64,000 bases of DNA from JBIQKZ01 sp044464765 (GCA_044464765.1 JBIQKZ010000009.1:86218-150217), one strand, 5' to 3'. Shown: positions 40,842 through 49,777, counted from the first letter of the stretch. Notes: generated from the letters alone by a model not told the origin. Made by a program: numbers and translations.

Positions 40842-41882
40842 TCACGTGGGAATGGAAGCTACGAAAGCGTCGGTGAATGCGCCCATCAGTTCCGCGGGAG
40901 CGCGCCCGCGCTTGGTAAGCTGGTAGAAATCCATGGCAACGACGGGTTCGGTCAGGATGGCGGTTTGCACGCCGTGGCGCCGGCATGCGCCCACGGCATA
41001 GGAAGGCAGAATGGCCGTGCCCGCGCCCGACGACACCATGGCGATCAGCAATTCGAAGTTATTGAAGGTGTGGTGCTCTTTGTCGTTGCGGCCAATGCCA
41101 TGCAGGTGGGTTTCAATGACCTGCTGGATGTGATTGTCGCTGGGCAGCCGATACAGCACCGCATCTTTCACCGCTGTCCATGGCACGGTGCTCATTCCTG
41201 CGCCAACACCGGTGCCAGCGGTAGAACCGCCTACACTAGCCCCGCCCGCCCCAACAGCTCCAGCAGACCCAGCAGACCCAGCAGACCCAGCAGCCAGACC
41301 GGTTCCGCCCGCCCCGGCAGCCCCGACACCAGCCCCCGTCCCTTTCGCCTCGCCATCCACCGCCCCCGGTGTAACCCACATTAACTGGTACTTGAACAGC
41401 GGCTGCAACTGCACGCCCGGCACGGCGTTGAAGTGGGCGCCTAGCCCGAAGTCGATTTCGCCGGCTTCGACCAAAGCCTGAATCTGATCATGGTTGGTGG
41501 CCACGACATTGATCTTTGCCTGCGGGTAGGCAATGGCAAGCGCCGTACACGCGGCGGGCACCACGTTGGCCGACACCAGCGGGGTGACGCCGATCACCAG
41601 CTTGTTCCTGGCCTCGGCGGTCAAGTGGGCCAGCTCTTCGGCGGCGTTGTCCATGGAATCGACGATCTTGCGCGCAATCGGTAGAAAATACTCGCCGGCG
41701 GCGGTTAGCGAGACCAGGCGCGTGGTGCGATCAAACAGGCGGCAGTTCAGCTGCGATTCCAGCTGACGCATCATAAAACTTAGCCCCGCCTGGGTAAGGT
41801 GCAGCTCTTCCGAGGCGCGCGTGAAATTTAGCAACTGGGCCGCCTTCAGGAAGGCTTTCAGCTGCCGATAAGAAACATTCAT
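40842..41882 (-). CDS. LysR-family regulator with Gly/Ala-rich insertion
   Basis: A 346-residue LysR protein: helix-turn-helix at residues 1-60 (LLNFTRASEELHLTQAGLSF), effector domain from about 90 (KLVIGVTPLVSANVVP; LLIAMVSSGAGTAILPSYAV). Between MWVTPGAVDG and STVPWTAVKD, residues about 177-230 are almost only Gly, Ala, Ser, Thr and Val. The DNA there contains a 9-base repeat (CAGCAGACC, about 3.7 copies, 41261-41293), so the insertion probably grew by slippage. LysR proteins are normally near 300 residues. It is divergent from the FAD monooxygenase gene and likely controls it. Confidence 0.87.
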   Translation of the reverse strand: MNVSYRQLKAFLKAAQLLNFTRASEELHLTQAGLSFMMRQLESQLNCRLFDRTTRLVSLTAAGEYFLPIARKIVDSMDNAAEELAHLTAEARNKLVIGVTPLVSANVVPAACTALAIAYPQAKINVVATNHDQIQALVEAGEIDFGLGAHFNAVPGVQLQPLFKYQLMWVTPGAVDGEAKGTGAGVGAAGAGGTGLAAGSAGSAGSAGAVGAGGASVGGSTAGTGVGAGMSTVPWTAVKDAVLYRLPSDNHIQQVIETHLHGIGRNDKEHHTFNNFELLIAMVSSGAGTAILPSYAVGACRRHGVQTAILTEPVVAMDFYQLTKRGRAPAELMGAFTDAFVASIPT

Positions 41883-41990
41883 AACGTTTACTTTTTAATT
41901 CACTAGCGATCCATGTTTCCATATTACTGCACGATCCGATCTAATAGGAGCAACACCCTAGGTGGACCATGTCTTTAGTTGGGGAAATCG

Positions 41991-43241
41991 ATGTCCAAGG
42001 ATTGTGAAGTTATTATTATCGGCGCAGGGATCGGCGGGCTGACCCTGGCCTTAAGTTTGCATGGCGCAGGTATTTCTTGCCGGCTGTATGAAGCCGTGCC
42101 TGAAATCAAACCCTTGGGCGCGGGGGTGAATCTGCTGCCGCACTCGGTTCGCGTGCTGGATGGCCTGGGCCTGGTCGACCAACTGGCGGCCGTGGCGGTC
42201 ACCACCAAAGAATCGGTATTCTTCGATAAATTCGGCAAGTTTGTCTTAAGCGAGCCCGCTGGCCTTGACGCCGGCTATGGCTGGCCGCAGTTTTCCATTC
42301 ACCGTGGCGACTTGCAAAACATTCTGCTTCGCGCGGTACGCGAACGGCTGGGCGACGACGCCGTAGTGCTGGACAAGCGCTGCGTGCGCGTGGACGACAA
42401 CGGCGATGGGGTCACCGCTCACTTCGAAAGCGAAGGCGGCCCCGCAACGACGGTCAAGGCGTCCATCGCCATCGGCTGCGACGGCATCCATTCGGTGGTG
42501 CGCAAGCAGCTGTACCCGAACGAAGGCGAGCCCCGGTTCTCGGGCGTGAACATGTGGCGCGGCGTCACACCAATGAAGCCTTTCCTGACCGGCGCCAGCA
42601 TGGTGCGGGTGGGGTGGATCCCCGTGGGCAAGATGGTGATCTACCCCATACGCAACAATATCGACGCCGAGGGAAACCAATTGATCAACTGGGTGGCGGA
42701 AACCGAATCCACCGTGCCGGTCGAGCGCGACTGGACGCGGCCCGGGCGTTTGGAAGACTTCTTTTCGTACTTTGACGACCGGCATTTCGACTGGCTGGAC
42801 GTGGCCGGCATGATCCAGAAAACCGAACTCATTCTCGAATACCCCATGGTCGACCAAGACCCTGTCCCGCAGTGGACATTCGGGCGCATTACCTTGCTGG
42901 GCGATGCGGCGCACCCCATGCTGCCGCGCGGCTCGAACGGGGCCGGCCAGGCCATACTCGACGTTGCCTGCATCACGGAAAAATTCAAGGAATTTGGCGT
43001 GTCGGAACGCGCCCTGAAGGAATACGACCAGCAACGCGTGAAGGCCACCTCCGAGGTCGTGCTGCTGAACCGCGTGGCGCCGCCCGACACGGTTCTGAAA
43101 GAAGTGCACGAACGCACCGGGGGCGCGCCCTTTGATCGCATTGAAGACGTGATCAGCCGCGACGAGCTGCTGGAAATCACCAATCGGTATAAAAGCGTGG
43201 CGGGCTTCAAGATCGAAGACCTGCAACGCGCACATTCATAA
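41991..43241 (+). CDS. FAD-dependent aromatic-ring monooxygenase
   Basis: A 416-residue class A flavoprotein hydroxylase: GxGxxG at the start (EVIIIGAGIGGLTLALSL), DG motif in AIGCDGIHSVVRKQL, and GD motif ITLLGDAAHPMLPRGSNGAG. It resembles PhzS-like and salicylate/hydroxynicotinate-type hydroxylases. GGGGA lies five bases before ATG 41991; a TTG at 41979 would place the start over that site. Followed 11 bases later by an aldehyde dehydrogenase gene. It probably hydroxylates a phenolic or heterocyclic acid using NAD(P)H and O2. Confidence 0.9.
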   Translation: MSKDCEVIIIGAGIGGLTLALSLHGAGISCRLYEAVPEIKPLGAGVNLLPHSVRVLDGLGLVDQLAAVAVTTKESVFFDKFGKFVLSEPAGLDAGYGWPQFSIHRGDLQNILLRAVRERLGDDAVVLDKRCVRVDDNGDGVTAHFESEGGPATTVKASIAIGCDGIHSVVRKQLYPNEGEPRFSGVNMWRGVTPMKPFLTGASMVRVGWIPVGKMVIYPIRNNIDAEGNQLINWVAETESTVPVERDWTRPGRLEDFFSYFDDRHFDWLDVAGMIQKTELILEYPMVDQDPVPQWTFGRITLLGDAAHPMLPRGSNGAGQAILDVACITEKFKEFGVSERALKEYDQQRVKATSEVVLLNRVAPPDTVLKEVHERTGGAPFDRIEDVISRDELLEITNRYKSVAGFKIEDLQRAHS

Positions 43242-43252
43242 GTGAATACAAC

Positions 43253-44698
43253 ATGACTCTAGCAAAACACTATATTGATGGCCGTTGGGTGGAAGCGGCG
43301 CAAGGCAAAGGCATTGTCAAAGACAATATCAACCCCGCCACGTCGGAAGTCGTGGCCCAGTTCTGCGACGGCGGCACGGCTGAAGCCGCCGCTGCTGTCT
43401 CGGCCGCGCACAAGGCATTCAACCACACCGCCTGGCGCCAAAGCGCCAAGGTGCGCTCGGAAGTCCTTTACGCGTTCGCGGCGGAACTCGACCGGCGTAA
43501 AGAAGAAATCGCCGACTGGCTGGTCACGCTGAACGGCAAGCTTAGGCGCGAGGCGCTGGGTGAAATCCATGCCGGTATTTCCGAACTGAAATATTACGCC
43601 GGCCTGGCCCGCAATCTGTTTGGCCGCATTATTGAAATCGAGCCCGGTTGCTATTCCTCGCTGGATCGCGAGCCGGCCGGCGTGGCCGCCATCATCCTGC
43701 CGTGGAATGCGCCGGTTACCCTGCTGGTGCGGTCGTTGGCGCCCGCCCTGGCAGCCGGCTGCACCGTGGTGATCAAGCCCGCGCACCAAACGGCGCTGGT
43801 GAACAATATGGTGCTGGAGTGCCTGCTGGGCGACGAGCGCGTGCCGGCGGGCGTGGTGAACTCGGTGATCGAATCGGGCGCAGACGCAGCCCAATATCTG
43901 TGCACCACGCCGGATGTCGACGTTATCAGCTTTACCGGCTCGTCGCGCGTGGGCAAACTTATTGCCCAGGCCAGCGCCGGCACATTGAAGCGCCTGTCGC
44001 TGGAGCTGGGCGGCAAAGTGCCCGCCGTCATCTTCGACGATTGCGATATCGACAAGGCGGTGGCGGGCGTGGTGGCCGGCAGCATGGTCATGGCCGGCCA
44101 GCAATGCACGGGCATCGAACGTGTGGTCGTGGCCGACGGCATTTACGACGAATTCGGCAGCCGCCTGGCGCAGGCGCTTAAGAACCTGAAGGTGGGCTTC
44201 GGCACCGACCCTGATTCGCAAATGGGCAGCCTGATCAATATCGCCAGCCGGGATCGCGTAGCCGCCCTGGTCGATGGCGCGGAACGCACCGGCGACATCC
44301 TGCATAAGGGCGCGATACCCGACGGCGCACTGGCCAAGGGCGCTTTTCTGCAGCCCAGCCTGATCGCCCTGCAAGACTTGTCGTCCCCACTGATCCAGGA
44401 AGAAATCTTTGGCCCCGTGCTGGTCATGGAACGCTTCACCGACGAGGCCCAGGCGATTGAGCGCAGCAATGCAACGCGCTACAGCCTGGCCGCCAGCGTC
44501 TGGACCAGCGACGGCCTGAAGGCGCGCCGCGTGGCCTCGAAGCTGAAATTCGGCACCGTATGGTTGAACGCGCACAACCGTCTGTTCGCCGAAATCGAAA
44601 CAGGCGGCTACGGCGACAGCGGTTACGGCAAGCTGCATGGCGTGGAAGGCTTGAACGATTTCATGCAAACCAAGCACTTCTACTTCGAGGCGCGTTAA
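43253..44698 (+). CDS. Aldehyde dehydrogenase
   Basis: A 481-residue NAD(P)-dependent aldehyde dehydrogenase. Landmarks are PWNAPVTLLVRSLAPALAAG, SFTGSSRVGKLIAQ, catalytic Glu251 (LSLELGGKVP) and nucleophile Cys285 (MAGQQCTGIERVVV). It lies 11 bases after the monooxygenase and 60 bases before an aryl-alcohol dehydrogenase, which together suggest oxidation of a benzyl-type alcohol to aldehyde and then acid. Vanillin or benzaldehyde dehydrogenases are the nearest functional comparison. Confidence 0.92.
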   Translation: MTLAKHYIDGRWVEAAQGKGIVKDNINPATSEVVAQFCDGGTAEAAAAVSAAHKAFNHTAWRQSAKVRSEVLYAFAAELDRRKEEIADWLVTLNGKLRREALGEIHAGISELKYYAGLARNLFGRIIEIEPGCYSSLDREPAGVAAIILPWNAPVTLLVRSLAPALAAGCTVVIKPAHQTALVNNMVLECLLGDERVPAGVVNSVIESGADAAQYLCTTPDVDVISFTGSSRVGKLIAQASAGTLKRLSLELGGKVPAVIFDDCDIDKAVAGVVAGSMVMAGQQCTGIERVVVADGIYDEFGSRLAQALKNLKVGFGTDPDSQMGSLINIASRDRVAALVDGAERTGDILHKGAIPDGALAKGAFLQPSLIALQDLSSPLIQEEIFGPVLVMERFTDEAQAIERSNATRYSLAASVWTSDGLKARRVASKLKFGTVWLNAHNRLFAEIETGGYGDSGYGKLHGVEGLNDFMQTKHFYFEAR

Positions 44699-44758
44699 GC
44701 GCAACGAGTGCAGCGTGATTGAAGCAATAGTGAATGTATTAACGGCGAACGTAAGGCC

Positions 44759-45865
44759 ATGAAGATCCAGGCAGCAGTCAGTCGCACCACAGGCGGTCCC
44801 CTGTCCATCGAGATGTTGGACTTGGGTGAGCCGCGCGACGACGAAATTCTGGTGCGGGTCGCGGCCTCGGGCATTTGCCACACCGACATCGGCATGCGCG
44901 ATTCGCCCACCCGGGTGCCCAAGCCGATTGTGCTGGGCCATGAAGGCTCGGGCGTTGTCGAGAAAGTAGGCAAGCAGGTGTCCAAGGTCAAGCCGGGCGA
45001 CCACGTGGTCATGACATTCAATACCTGTGGACACTGCCCCAGTTGCTATCGCGGCGACGTGGCCTATTGCCACGAGCTAAACGCCAGCAACTTCCCCGGC
45101 AAGCGCAAAGACGGCAGCACCGCGTTCGCCAATGGCGATGAAGTCATTCATAGCCACTTCTTCAATCAGTCCGCCTTTGCCACCCATGCGCTGTGCTCGG
45201 AACGCAACGTCGTCCCTGTGCCCAAAGACATTCCGCTGGAGCTTCTGGGCCCGCTGGGCTGCGGGTTCCAGACAGGCGCGGGCGCAGTGATCAATTCGTT
45301 TCGCGTCGCCGCCGGCAGCGCCATCGGCATCTTCGGCGCGGGGTCGGTCGGACTGGCGGCGGTGATGGCCGCCAAGGTGTGCGGGGCGGCGGTCATTATC
45401 GCGGTGGACACCAAGGCGTCCCGGCTCGACAAGGCGCTGGAACTGGGCGCCACCCACGTCATCAACCCGCTGGAGCAGGACACGTTCGCGGTTGTGCGTT
45501 CGATTGCGCCCCAGGGCATGGATTACGCCCTGGACACCTCCGGCAATTTGCAAAGTATCCACGATGCCGTCCACCACCTTGCAGCGCGCGGGGTCTGCGG
45601 CCTGATCAATACCGCCAAGGGGGCGGACCTGAACGCCAACATCCTGCAAATGGTCTTGGGCGGCCGTTCTGTGCGGGGCATACACCAGGGCGATAGCGTG
45701 CCCGATATTTTTATTCCGCAAATGATTGAGATGTATAGGCAGGGGCGCTTTCCCTTCGACAGGCTGGTGACGTTCTACCCGCTGTCGCAGATCAATGACG
45801 CCATTGCCGATATGCAACGCGGCGAAACCATTAAGCCAATTATTCAAATGCCACACGCGGCTTAA
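44759..45865 (+). CDS. Zinc-dependent aryl-alcohol dehydrogenase
   Basis: A 368-residue medium-chain dehydrogenase: catalytic zinc ligands Cys40 (SGICHTDIGMRD), His61 (LGHEGSGVVE) and Cys168 (LGPLGCGFQTGAG); structural zinc ligands Cys90, Cys93, Cys96 and Cys104 (NTCGHCPSCYRGDVAYC); NAD fold GIFGAGSVGLAAVMAA. The GFQTGAGA stretch and overall form resemble benzyl-alcohol dehydrogenase (XylB/AreB). It should convert an aromatic alcohol to the aldehyde used by the upstream enzyme. Confidence 0.9.
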   Translation: MKIQAAVSRTTGGPLSIEMLDLGEPRDDEILVRVAASGICHTDIGMRDSPTRVPKPIVLGHEGSGVVEKVGKQVSKVKPGDHVVMTFNTCGHCPSCYRGDVAYCHELNASNFPGKRKDGSTAFANGDEVIHSHFFNQSAFATHALCSERNVVPVPKDIPLELLGPLGCGFQTGAGAVINSFRVAAGSAIGIFGAGSVGLAAVMAAKVCGAAVIIAVDTKASRLDKALELGATHVINPLEQDTFAVVRSIAPQGMDYALDTSGNLQSIHDAVHHLAARGVCGLINTAKGADLNANILQMVLGGRSVRGIHQGDSVPDIFIPQMIEMYRQGRFPFDRLVTFYPLSQINDAIADMQRGETIKPIIQMPHAA

Positions 45866-45933
45866 GGCTTTGTCACTTTTTACAAGCGCCGTCATTACGG
45901 CTGCTTATTCATATAAAAAACAGGAGATAAACA

Positions 45934-47106
45934 ATGCTGCTAAACAGTAAGGTATTGGCCGTCGCGATCGCCATGGGATTGTCGGCAGGCGCAGCGCAGG
46001 CGGCCGACCCGATCAAGATCGGGCTGGTCCTACCGCTGACCGGGCACTTTTCCACGGTGGGCAAGCAGATTCTGGATGGCGTGAACTTGTACATCGACAC
46101 GCACGGCGACACGATCGGCGATCGCAAGGTCGAGCTGTTCATTCGCGACGACACCGGCATTGCGCCCGACATCAGCAAGCGTGCCGCCCAAGAGCTGATC
46201 GTGAAAGACAAGGTGGACGTCCTGGCGGGCTTTGGCTTCACGCCGGCCGCGTTTGCGGTCGCGCCGCTGTCGGCCTCGGCAAAAATGCCCATGGTGGTCA
46301 TGAATGCGGCCACGTCCTCGATTACCGAGAAGTCGCCTTACATTGTCCGCACGTCGTCAACCATGGGGCAGTTCACTGCGCCAATGGCGATGTGGGCCGC
46401 CAAGAATAACTTGAAGAACGTTTATACCCTGGTGGCGGACTATGGCCCTGGCCACGATTCGGAAAAGCAATTCATCAAGACCTTGGGTGAAGAAGGCGGC
46501 ACCGTCGTCGACAACGTGCGCATGCCGGTTCAGAACCCCGACTTCTCGCCCTTCCTGCAACGCGTGAAAGACGTCAAGCCCGACGCGGTGTTCCTGTTCG
46601 TGCCTGCGGGCGAACAGGGCGTGTCGTTTATCAAGGGCTATCGCGAGCGCGGGCTGGACAAAGAAGGCATTCAGTTGATCTCCACCGGCGACATCACCAC
46701 CGAAGACCAACTGGCCGCCGTGGGCGATCTTGCCTTGGGCCTGATCACATCGTTCACTTATTCGGAGGCGCACGACTCCAAGGTCAACAAGGCGTTCATC
46801 GAGGCCTACTACAAGAAGTTCCCCGACCAACGCCCCACGTTCCTTACCGTGGGCGGGTATGACGGCATGCATTTGATTTATGAAGTGCTGAAGGAAACCA
46901 AGGGCGATGCCAGTGGCGATGCCTTCATTGCCGCCGCCAAGGGGATGGCCTGGGAAAGCCCGCGTGGCCCGATTTCCATCGATCCGGAAACGCGCGACAT
47001 TATCCAGAACGTGTATATCCGCAAAGTCGAAAAGGTCGACGGCCGTTTGTACAACGTTGAGTTCGATGTGATCCCGGACTTCAAGGATCCGGGCAAGGAA
47101 GAATAG
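45934..47106 (+). CDS. Liv-type ABC substrate-binding protein (no permease nearby)
   Basis: A 390-residue periplasmic binding protein. Signal peptide at residues 1 to about 24 (AIAMGLSAGAAQA) is followed by IKIGLVLPLTGHFSTVGKQI, the family start. A good AGGAG precedes ATG 45934. Unlike the binding protein at 13245, no permease or ATPase is encoded nearby, so it may share the Liv-type importer of the first catabolic locus or one outside the window. Confidence 0.9.
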   Translation: MLLNSKVLAVAIAMGLSAGAAQAADPIKIGLVLPLTGHFSTVGKQILDGVNLYIDTHGDTIGDRKVELFIRDDTGIAPDISKRAAQELIVKDKVDVLAGFGFTPAAFAVAPLSASAKMPMVVMNAATSSITEKSPYIVRTSSTMGQFTAPMAMWAAKNNLKNVYTLVADYGPGHDSEKQFIKTLGEEGGTVVDNVRMPVQNPDFSPFLQRVKDVKPDAVFLFVPAGEQGVSFIKGYRERGLDKEGIQLISTGDITTEDQLAAVGDLALGLITSFTYSEAHDSKVNKAFIEAYYKKFPDQRPTFLTVGGYDGMHLIYEVLKETKGDASGDAFIAAAKGMAWESPRGPISIDPETRDIIQNVYIRKVEKVDGRLYNVEFDVIPDFKDPGKEE

Positions 47107-47175
47107 TCGTCGCTTGTCTTTATTGGTTTTGCCGGGGCGATCGCGCCCTGGCGCAAGTATTAGGGAGAAGAGAAA

Positions 47176-48225
47176 ATGTTTCTGATGAATGCCTGGTATG
47201 TGGCAGCCAAATCGGGTGAAGTGGCTGACCAGCCTTTGGGCCGCACGATTTGCGGCGAACACGTAGCCTTCTTCAGGGATGCGCAAGGCGTGATTGCCGC
47301 CGTGGAAGACTACTGTCCCCATCGGGGCGCGGCCATGTCGCTGGGCCGGGTGTGCGAAGGCAATCTAGTCTGTGGTTACCATGGCCTGGTCATGAACCGG
47401 GATGGCAAAACGGTTGCCATGCCCATGCAGCGTGTTGGCGGCTTCCCCACCGTTAAAAGCTATGCCGTGCAAGAACGCTATGGCCTGATCTGGCTGTGGC
47501 CGGGCGACCGGGCCATGGCCGACACCAACCTGCTGCCCACCTACACCTGGGCCGATTCGCCCAATTGGGCGTATGACGTGGGCGTATTCCATGTGAAATG
47601 CGATTACCGCCTGATGATCGATAACCTCATGGATTTGACCCACGAGGCCTATGTTCATTCGGACAGCATCGGGCAGGAAGAAATCGACCTGTCGCCGGTG
47701 AACACGCGGGTTGAAGGCGAAGTGGTGATCACCAGCCGTTATATGAACGACATCCCCGCGCCGCCCTTCTGGGCGGCTGCCTTGCGCAACAATGGGCTGG
47801 CCGACGACATACCGGTGGACCGCTGGCAGCAATCGCACTTTACCTTGCCGGGCAATGTGCACATTGACGTGGGGGTTGCGCATGCCGGCCATGGCGGCTT
47901 CGAGGCCGACGAGAAGTACAAGGCGGCCGGGGTGGCGGTTGATTTCATGACGCCTGAAACCGAAGGCACGCATTGGTATTTCGGCGGCCTGGCGCGCAAC
48001 TTCAAAGCCGATGATCCCGAGCTGACCGAAACCATCCTGAATCGGCAACGCAAGATCTTCGCCCAGGACTTCACCGTGCTGGAAGCCCAGCAGCGGAACA
48101 AGGACCTGTATCCGGATCGGCGTTGGCTGATGCTGAACATCGATTCCGGCGGCGTACAAGCCCGCCGCATTCTCGAGCGAAAAATCAAGGAAGAGCAGCA
48201 GGCGGGGGCAGCGGTAGAGGCCTAG
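47176..48225 (+). CDS. VanA-like Rieske oxygenase
   Basis: A 349-residue Rieske non-haem iron oxygenase of the vanillate O-demethylase class. Rieske ligands are Cys47/His49 (DYCPHRGAAMSLG) and Cys66/His69 (LVCGYHGLVM); iron ligands are His156 and His161 in NLMDLTHEAYVH. It starts MFLMNAWYVAAKSGEV, a VanA-type N-terminus. AGGGAG precedes ATG 47176. No reductase follows; the only encoded PDR-type reductase in the window is at 11435. Likely activity is O-demethylation of a methoxy-aromatic, or a related C-O/N cleavage. Confidence 0.9.
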   Translation: MFLMNAWYVAAKSGEVADQPLGRTICGEHVAFFRDAQGVIAAVEDYCPHRGAAMSLGRVCEGNLVCGYHGLVMNRDGKTVAMPMQRVGGFPTVKSYAVQERYGLIWLWPGDRAMADTNLLPTYTWADSPNWAYDVGVFHVKCDYRLMIDNLMDLTHEAYVHSDSIGQEEIDLSPVNTRVEGEVVITSRYMNDIPAPPFWAAALRNNGLADDIPVDRWQQSHFTLPGNVHIDVGVAHAGHGGFEADEKYKAAGVAVDFMTPETEGTHWYFGGLARNFKADDPELTETILNRQRKIFAQDFTVLEAQQRNKDLYPDRRWLMLNIDSGGVQARRILERKIKEEQQAGAAVEA

Positions 48226-48264
48226 CTCGTGCGCGAACATGTGGCGGGGTGTCCGCCGCATGGG

Positions 48265-48352
48265 CTGTTTGGCTGGAGCCGAGGGTGTCAGCGGTTTAAG
48301 GCCTTATAGAATGCCCTGACGGAAACCGGTTTACTTCCTTGCAGGTTAGCGG
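48265..48352 (-). pseudogene. hicA remnant with internal deletion
   Basis: Bases 48265-48323 copy the 3' end of the intact hicA and its flank (48793-48862), and 48324-48352 copy its 5' region (49016-49042). About 155 bases between are missing, so only the end of HicA (SVREFYKALNR) and the LTCKEVKR region remain. It is a decayed duplicate upstream of vanZ. Confidence 0.7.
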
Positions 48353-48417
48353 CCTTTACGACGTTGGGGAGCTTGAAGCGTGCCGCGCCGGCGCCCCCTG
48401 TCGGCTACAATCCGGCG

Positions 48418-48792
48418 ATGTTTACTTGCTTTATTTCGGGCGTTTGGCGTTACCGGCGGCTTTTGTTTGTATTGTGCCTGCTGGTGTTCTGCTATGGCGT
48501 TTTTCGGCCCGAGCCGCCGCCCGATCTGTTCCAGGATTCCGATAAATTCCTGCATGTGCTGGGTTTTGGCGGCTTAAGCTTTTCGGCACGCCTGGCGTTC
48601 GACCGCGTGCCGGCCTGGCTGATATGGCCGGCGCTGGTGGCCATGGCGCCGCTAATAGAATGGCTGCAACACGTGGCGCAGCCCCTGCGCCATTTCAATT
48701 CCGGCGACATCCAGGCCAACCTGATCGGCGTCGCATTGGGCTGCCTGGCCTGGCTGACATTCACCCACCTGCTCGCCGCGCGTGATCCATAA
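48418..48792 (+). CDS. VanZ-family small membrane protein
   Basis: A 124-residue protein with four hydrophobic segments and the VanZ pattern DSDKFLHVLGFGGLSFSARL ... PLIEWLQHVAQPLRHFNSGD-type core, then DIQANLIGVALG. VanZ in enterococci gives low teicoplanin resistance, but most family members have no known role. ATG 48418 is preferred; an upstream GTG-type frame start at 48364 lies in sequence shared with the decayed copy at 49527. It is convergent with hicA. Confidence 0.72.
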   Translation: MFTCFISGVWRYRRLLFVLCLLVFCYGVFRPEPPPDLFQDSDKFLHVLGFGGLSFSARLAFDRVPAWLIWPALVAMAPLIEWLQHVAQPLRHFNSGDIQANLIGVALGCLAWLTFTHLLAARDP

Positions 48793-48821
48793 GCTGTCTG
48801 GCTGGAGCCGCGGTGAGGGTG

Positions 48822-49061
48822 TCAGCGGTTTAAGGCCTTATAGAATTCCCTGACGGAGACTCCCGCTTGGGACGCCATGGATTTGACCAGGAAGTCAGTG
48901 AAAGGCTGCTTCGGGCAGTCCACCGTTACCTTCCAGCGCCGCCCGTTTTCGTCTTTAACCCAGTTTTCATGCGAACCTTCGGTATTTCGATAGTGAAAGC
49001 CGAGGTTTTGCAATATGCGTTTTACTTCCTTGCAGGTTAGCGGTCTTTTCCACCGGCTCAT
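48822..49061 (-). CDS. hicA: HicA-type mRNA interferase toxin
   Basis: A 79-residue HicA toxin with a dsRBD-like fold: LTCKEVKRILQNLGFHYRNT then the active-site His in GSHENWVKDENG and the C-terminal VSVREFYKAL. HicA cleaves mRNA and tmRNA. Its ATG overlaps the hicB stop by four bases (ATGA), so the antitoxin comes first and the toxin is coupled to it. Confidence 0.9.
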   Translation of the reverse strand: MSRWKRPLTCKEVKRILQNLGFHYRNTEGSHENWVKDENGRRWKVTVDCPKQPFTDFLVKSMASQAGVSVREFYKALNR

Positions 49062-49399
49062 GCGCCAGCTGGAATCATTGGAAGGGGATCAGAGATGGCT
49101 ATGCGGTTGCCTTCGTTTCCGTTCTTTCCACGAATGCGGGATAGAACAGAGAACACGTAATATTTGATCCAAAATACCAGGGGAGCACGTCGACGAAGCA
49201 AGTGCTTGGCATGAGCCCTATCGGGGCCGTCCTCGGAGAGGACATCTGCAATGTAGGACTTGATCATCTGATGAAGCTTTTTTTGTGCTTCATCCAGGGT
49301 GTCGGCCTGGGCTGCAAGATTGAAATCGAGACAGATCATGGACCATTGCCCTTGATATCTTTCGCCGTATAGTCGCAAAATTAATGATGCGGTTCTCAT
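49058..49399 (-). CDS. hicB: HicB-like antitoxin
   Basis: A 113-residue protein upstream of hicA. The N-terminal part (WSMICLDFNLAAQADTLDEA, then QKKLHQMIKSYI) is the HicB partial RNase H fold. The C-terminal 40 residues (LVFWIKYYVFSVLSRIRGK) differ from the usual HTH or ribbon-helix-helix. GGAGGG precedes the ATG at 49399; a longer frame to 49438 is not needed. It should bind HicA. Confidence 0.82.
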   Translation of the reverse strand: MRTASLILRLYGERYQGQWSMICLDFNLAAQADTLDEAQKKLHQMIKSYIADVLSEDGPDRAHAKHLLRRRAPLVFWIKYYVFSVLSRIRGKNGNEGNRIAISDPLPMIPAGA

Positions 49400-49526
49400 G
49401 ATCCCACCCTCCGTTGCGTGCTTGGTGCTGTGCAACACGTATATTGCCTATTGTATGCTGTGCCCAGCCGGTCTGGGGAAAAGCGGTGGCAAAAGGGTCC
49501 ACCTATAGGCCGTCAACTCGCACGAA

Positions 49527-49603
49527 ATTGGGGAGCATGAAGCGTGCCGGGCCTACACCCCTGTCGGCTACAAGCTGGCGACATCCAGGCCAACCTGATC
49601 GGC
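49527..49603 (+). pseudogene. vanZ remnant with internal deletion
   Basis: Bases 49527-49573 copy the region just before vanZ (48364-48412), and 49577-49603 repeat 48703-48729 from inside vanZ exactly. About 290 bases between are missing. It mirrors the hicA remnant on the other side and abuts a transposase fragment. Confidence 0.7.
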
Positions 49604-49777
49604 TATCGTGGACTTCTTGGGCACGACATATCCTTTGGCACGAAACTGCTTCTTCCAGTTGTACAAAGTCGCCTCTGAGACCCCGATTTCCTGGCTTAGG
49701 CTGGCCACCGTCCGATTATGCGGCGGCATCAATTTCCTGACTGTCTGTTCTTTGAATTCCGGGCTGTAGCTGGGCAC
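49604..49777 (-). pseudogene. Transposase OrfA fragment (IS3-like HTH)
   Basis: The first 58 or so residues of an IS3-type OrfA helix-turn-helix transposase (EFKEQTVRKLMPPHNRTVAS, then LSQEIGVSEATLYNWKKQFR). It begins at a GTG (49777) and loses homology after TIADQ, where the vanZ remnant starts. Only the N-terminus remains; the inverted repeats and OrfB are absent. The adjacent 49778-49911 contains nothing recognisable. Confidence 0.72.

Noticed and set aside
43259..45073. A 604-codon open frame on the minus strand
   Set aside because: It lies opposite clear aldehyde and alcohol dehydrogenase genes, is rich in His, Gln, Arg and Gly as antisense frames of GC-rich genes are, and has no family features.
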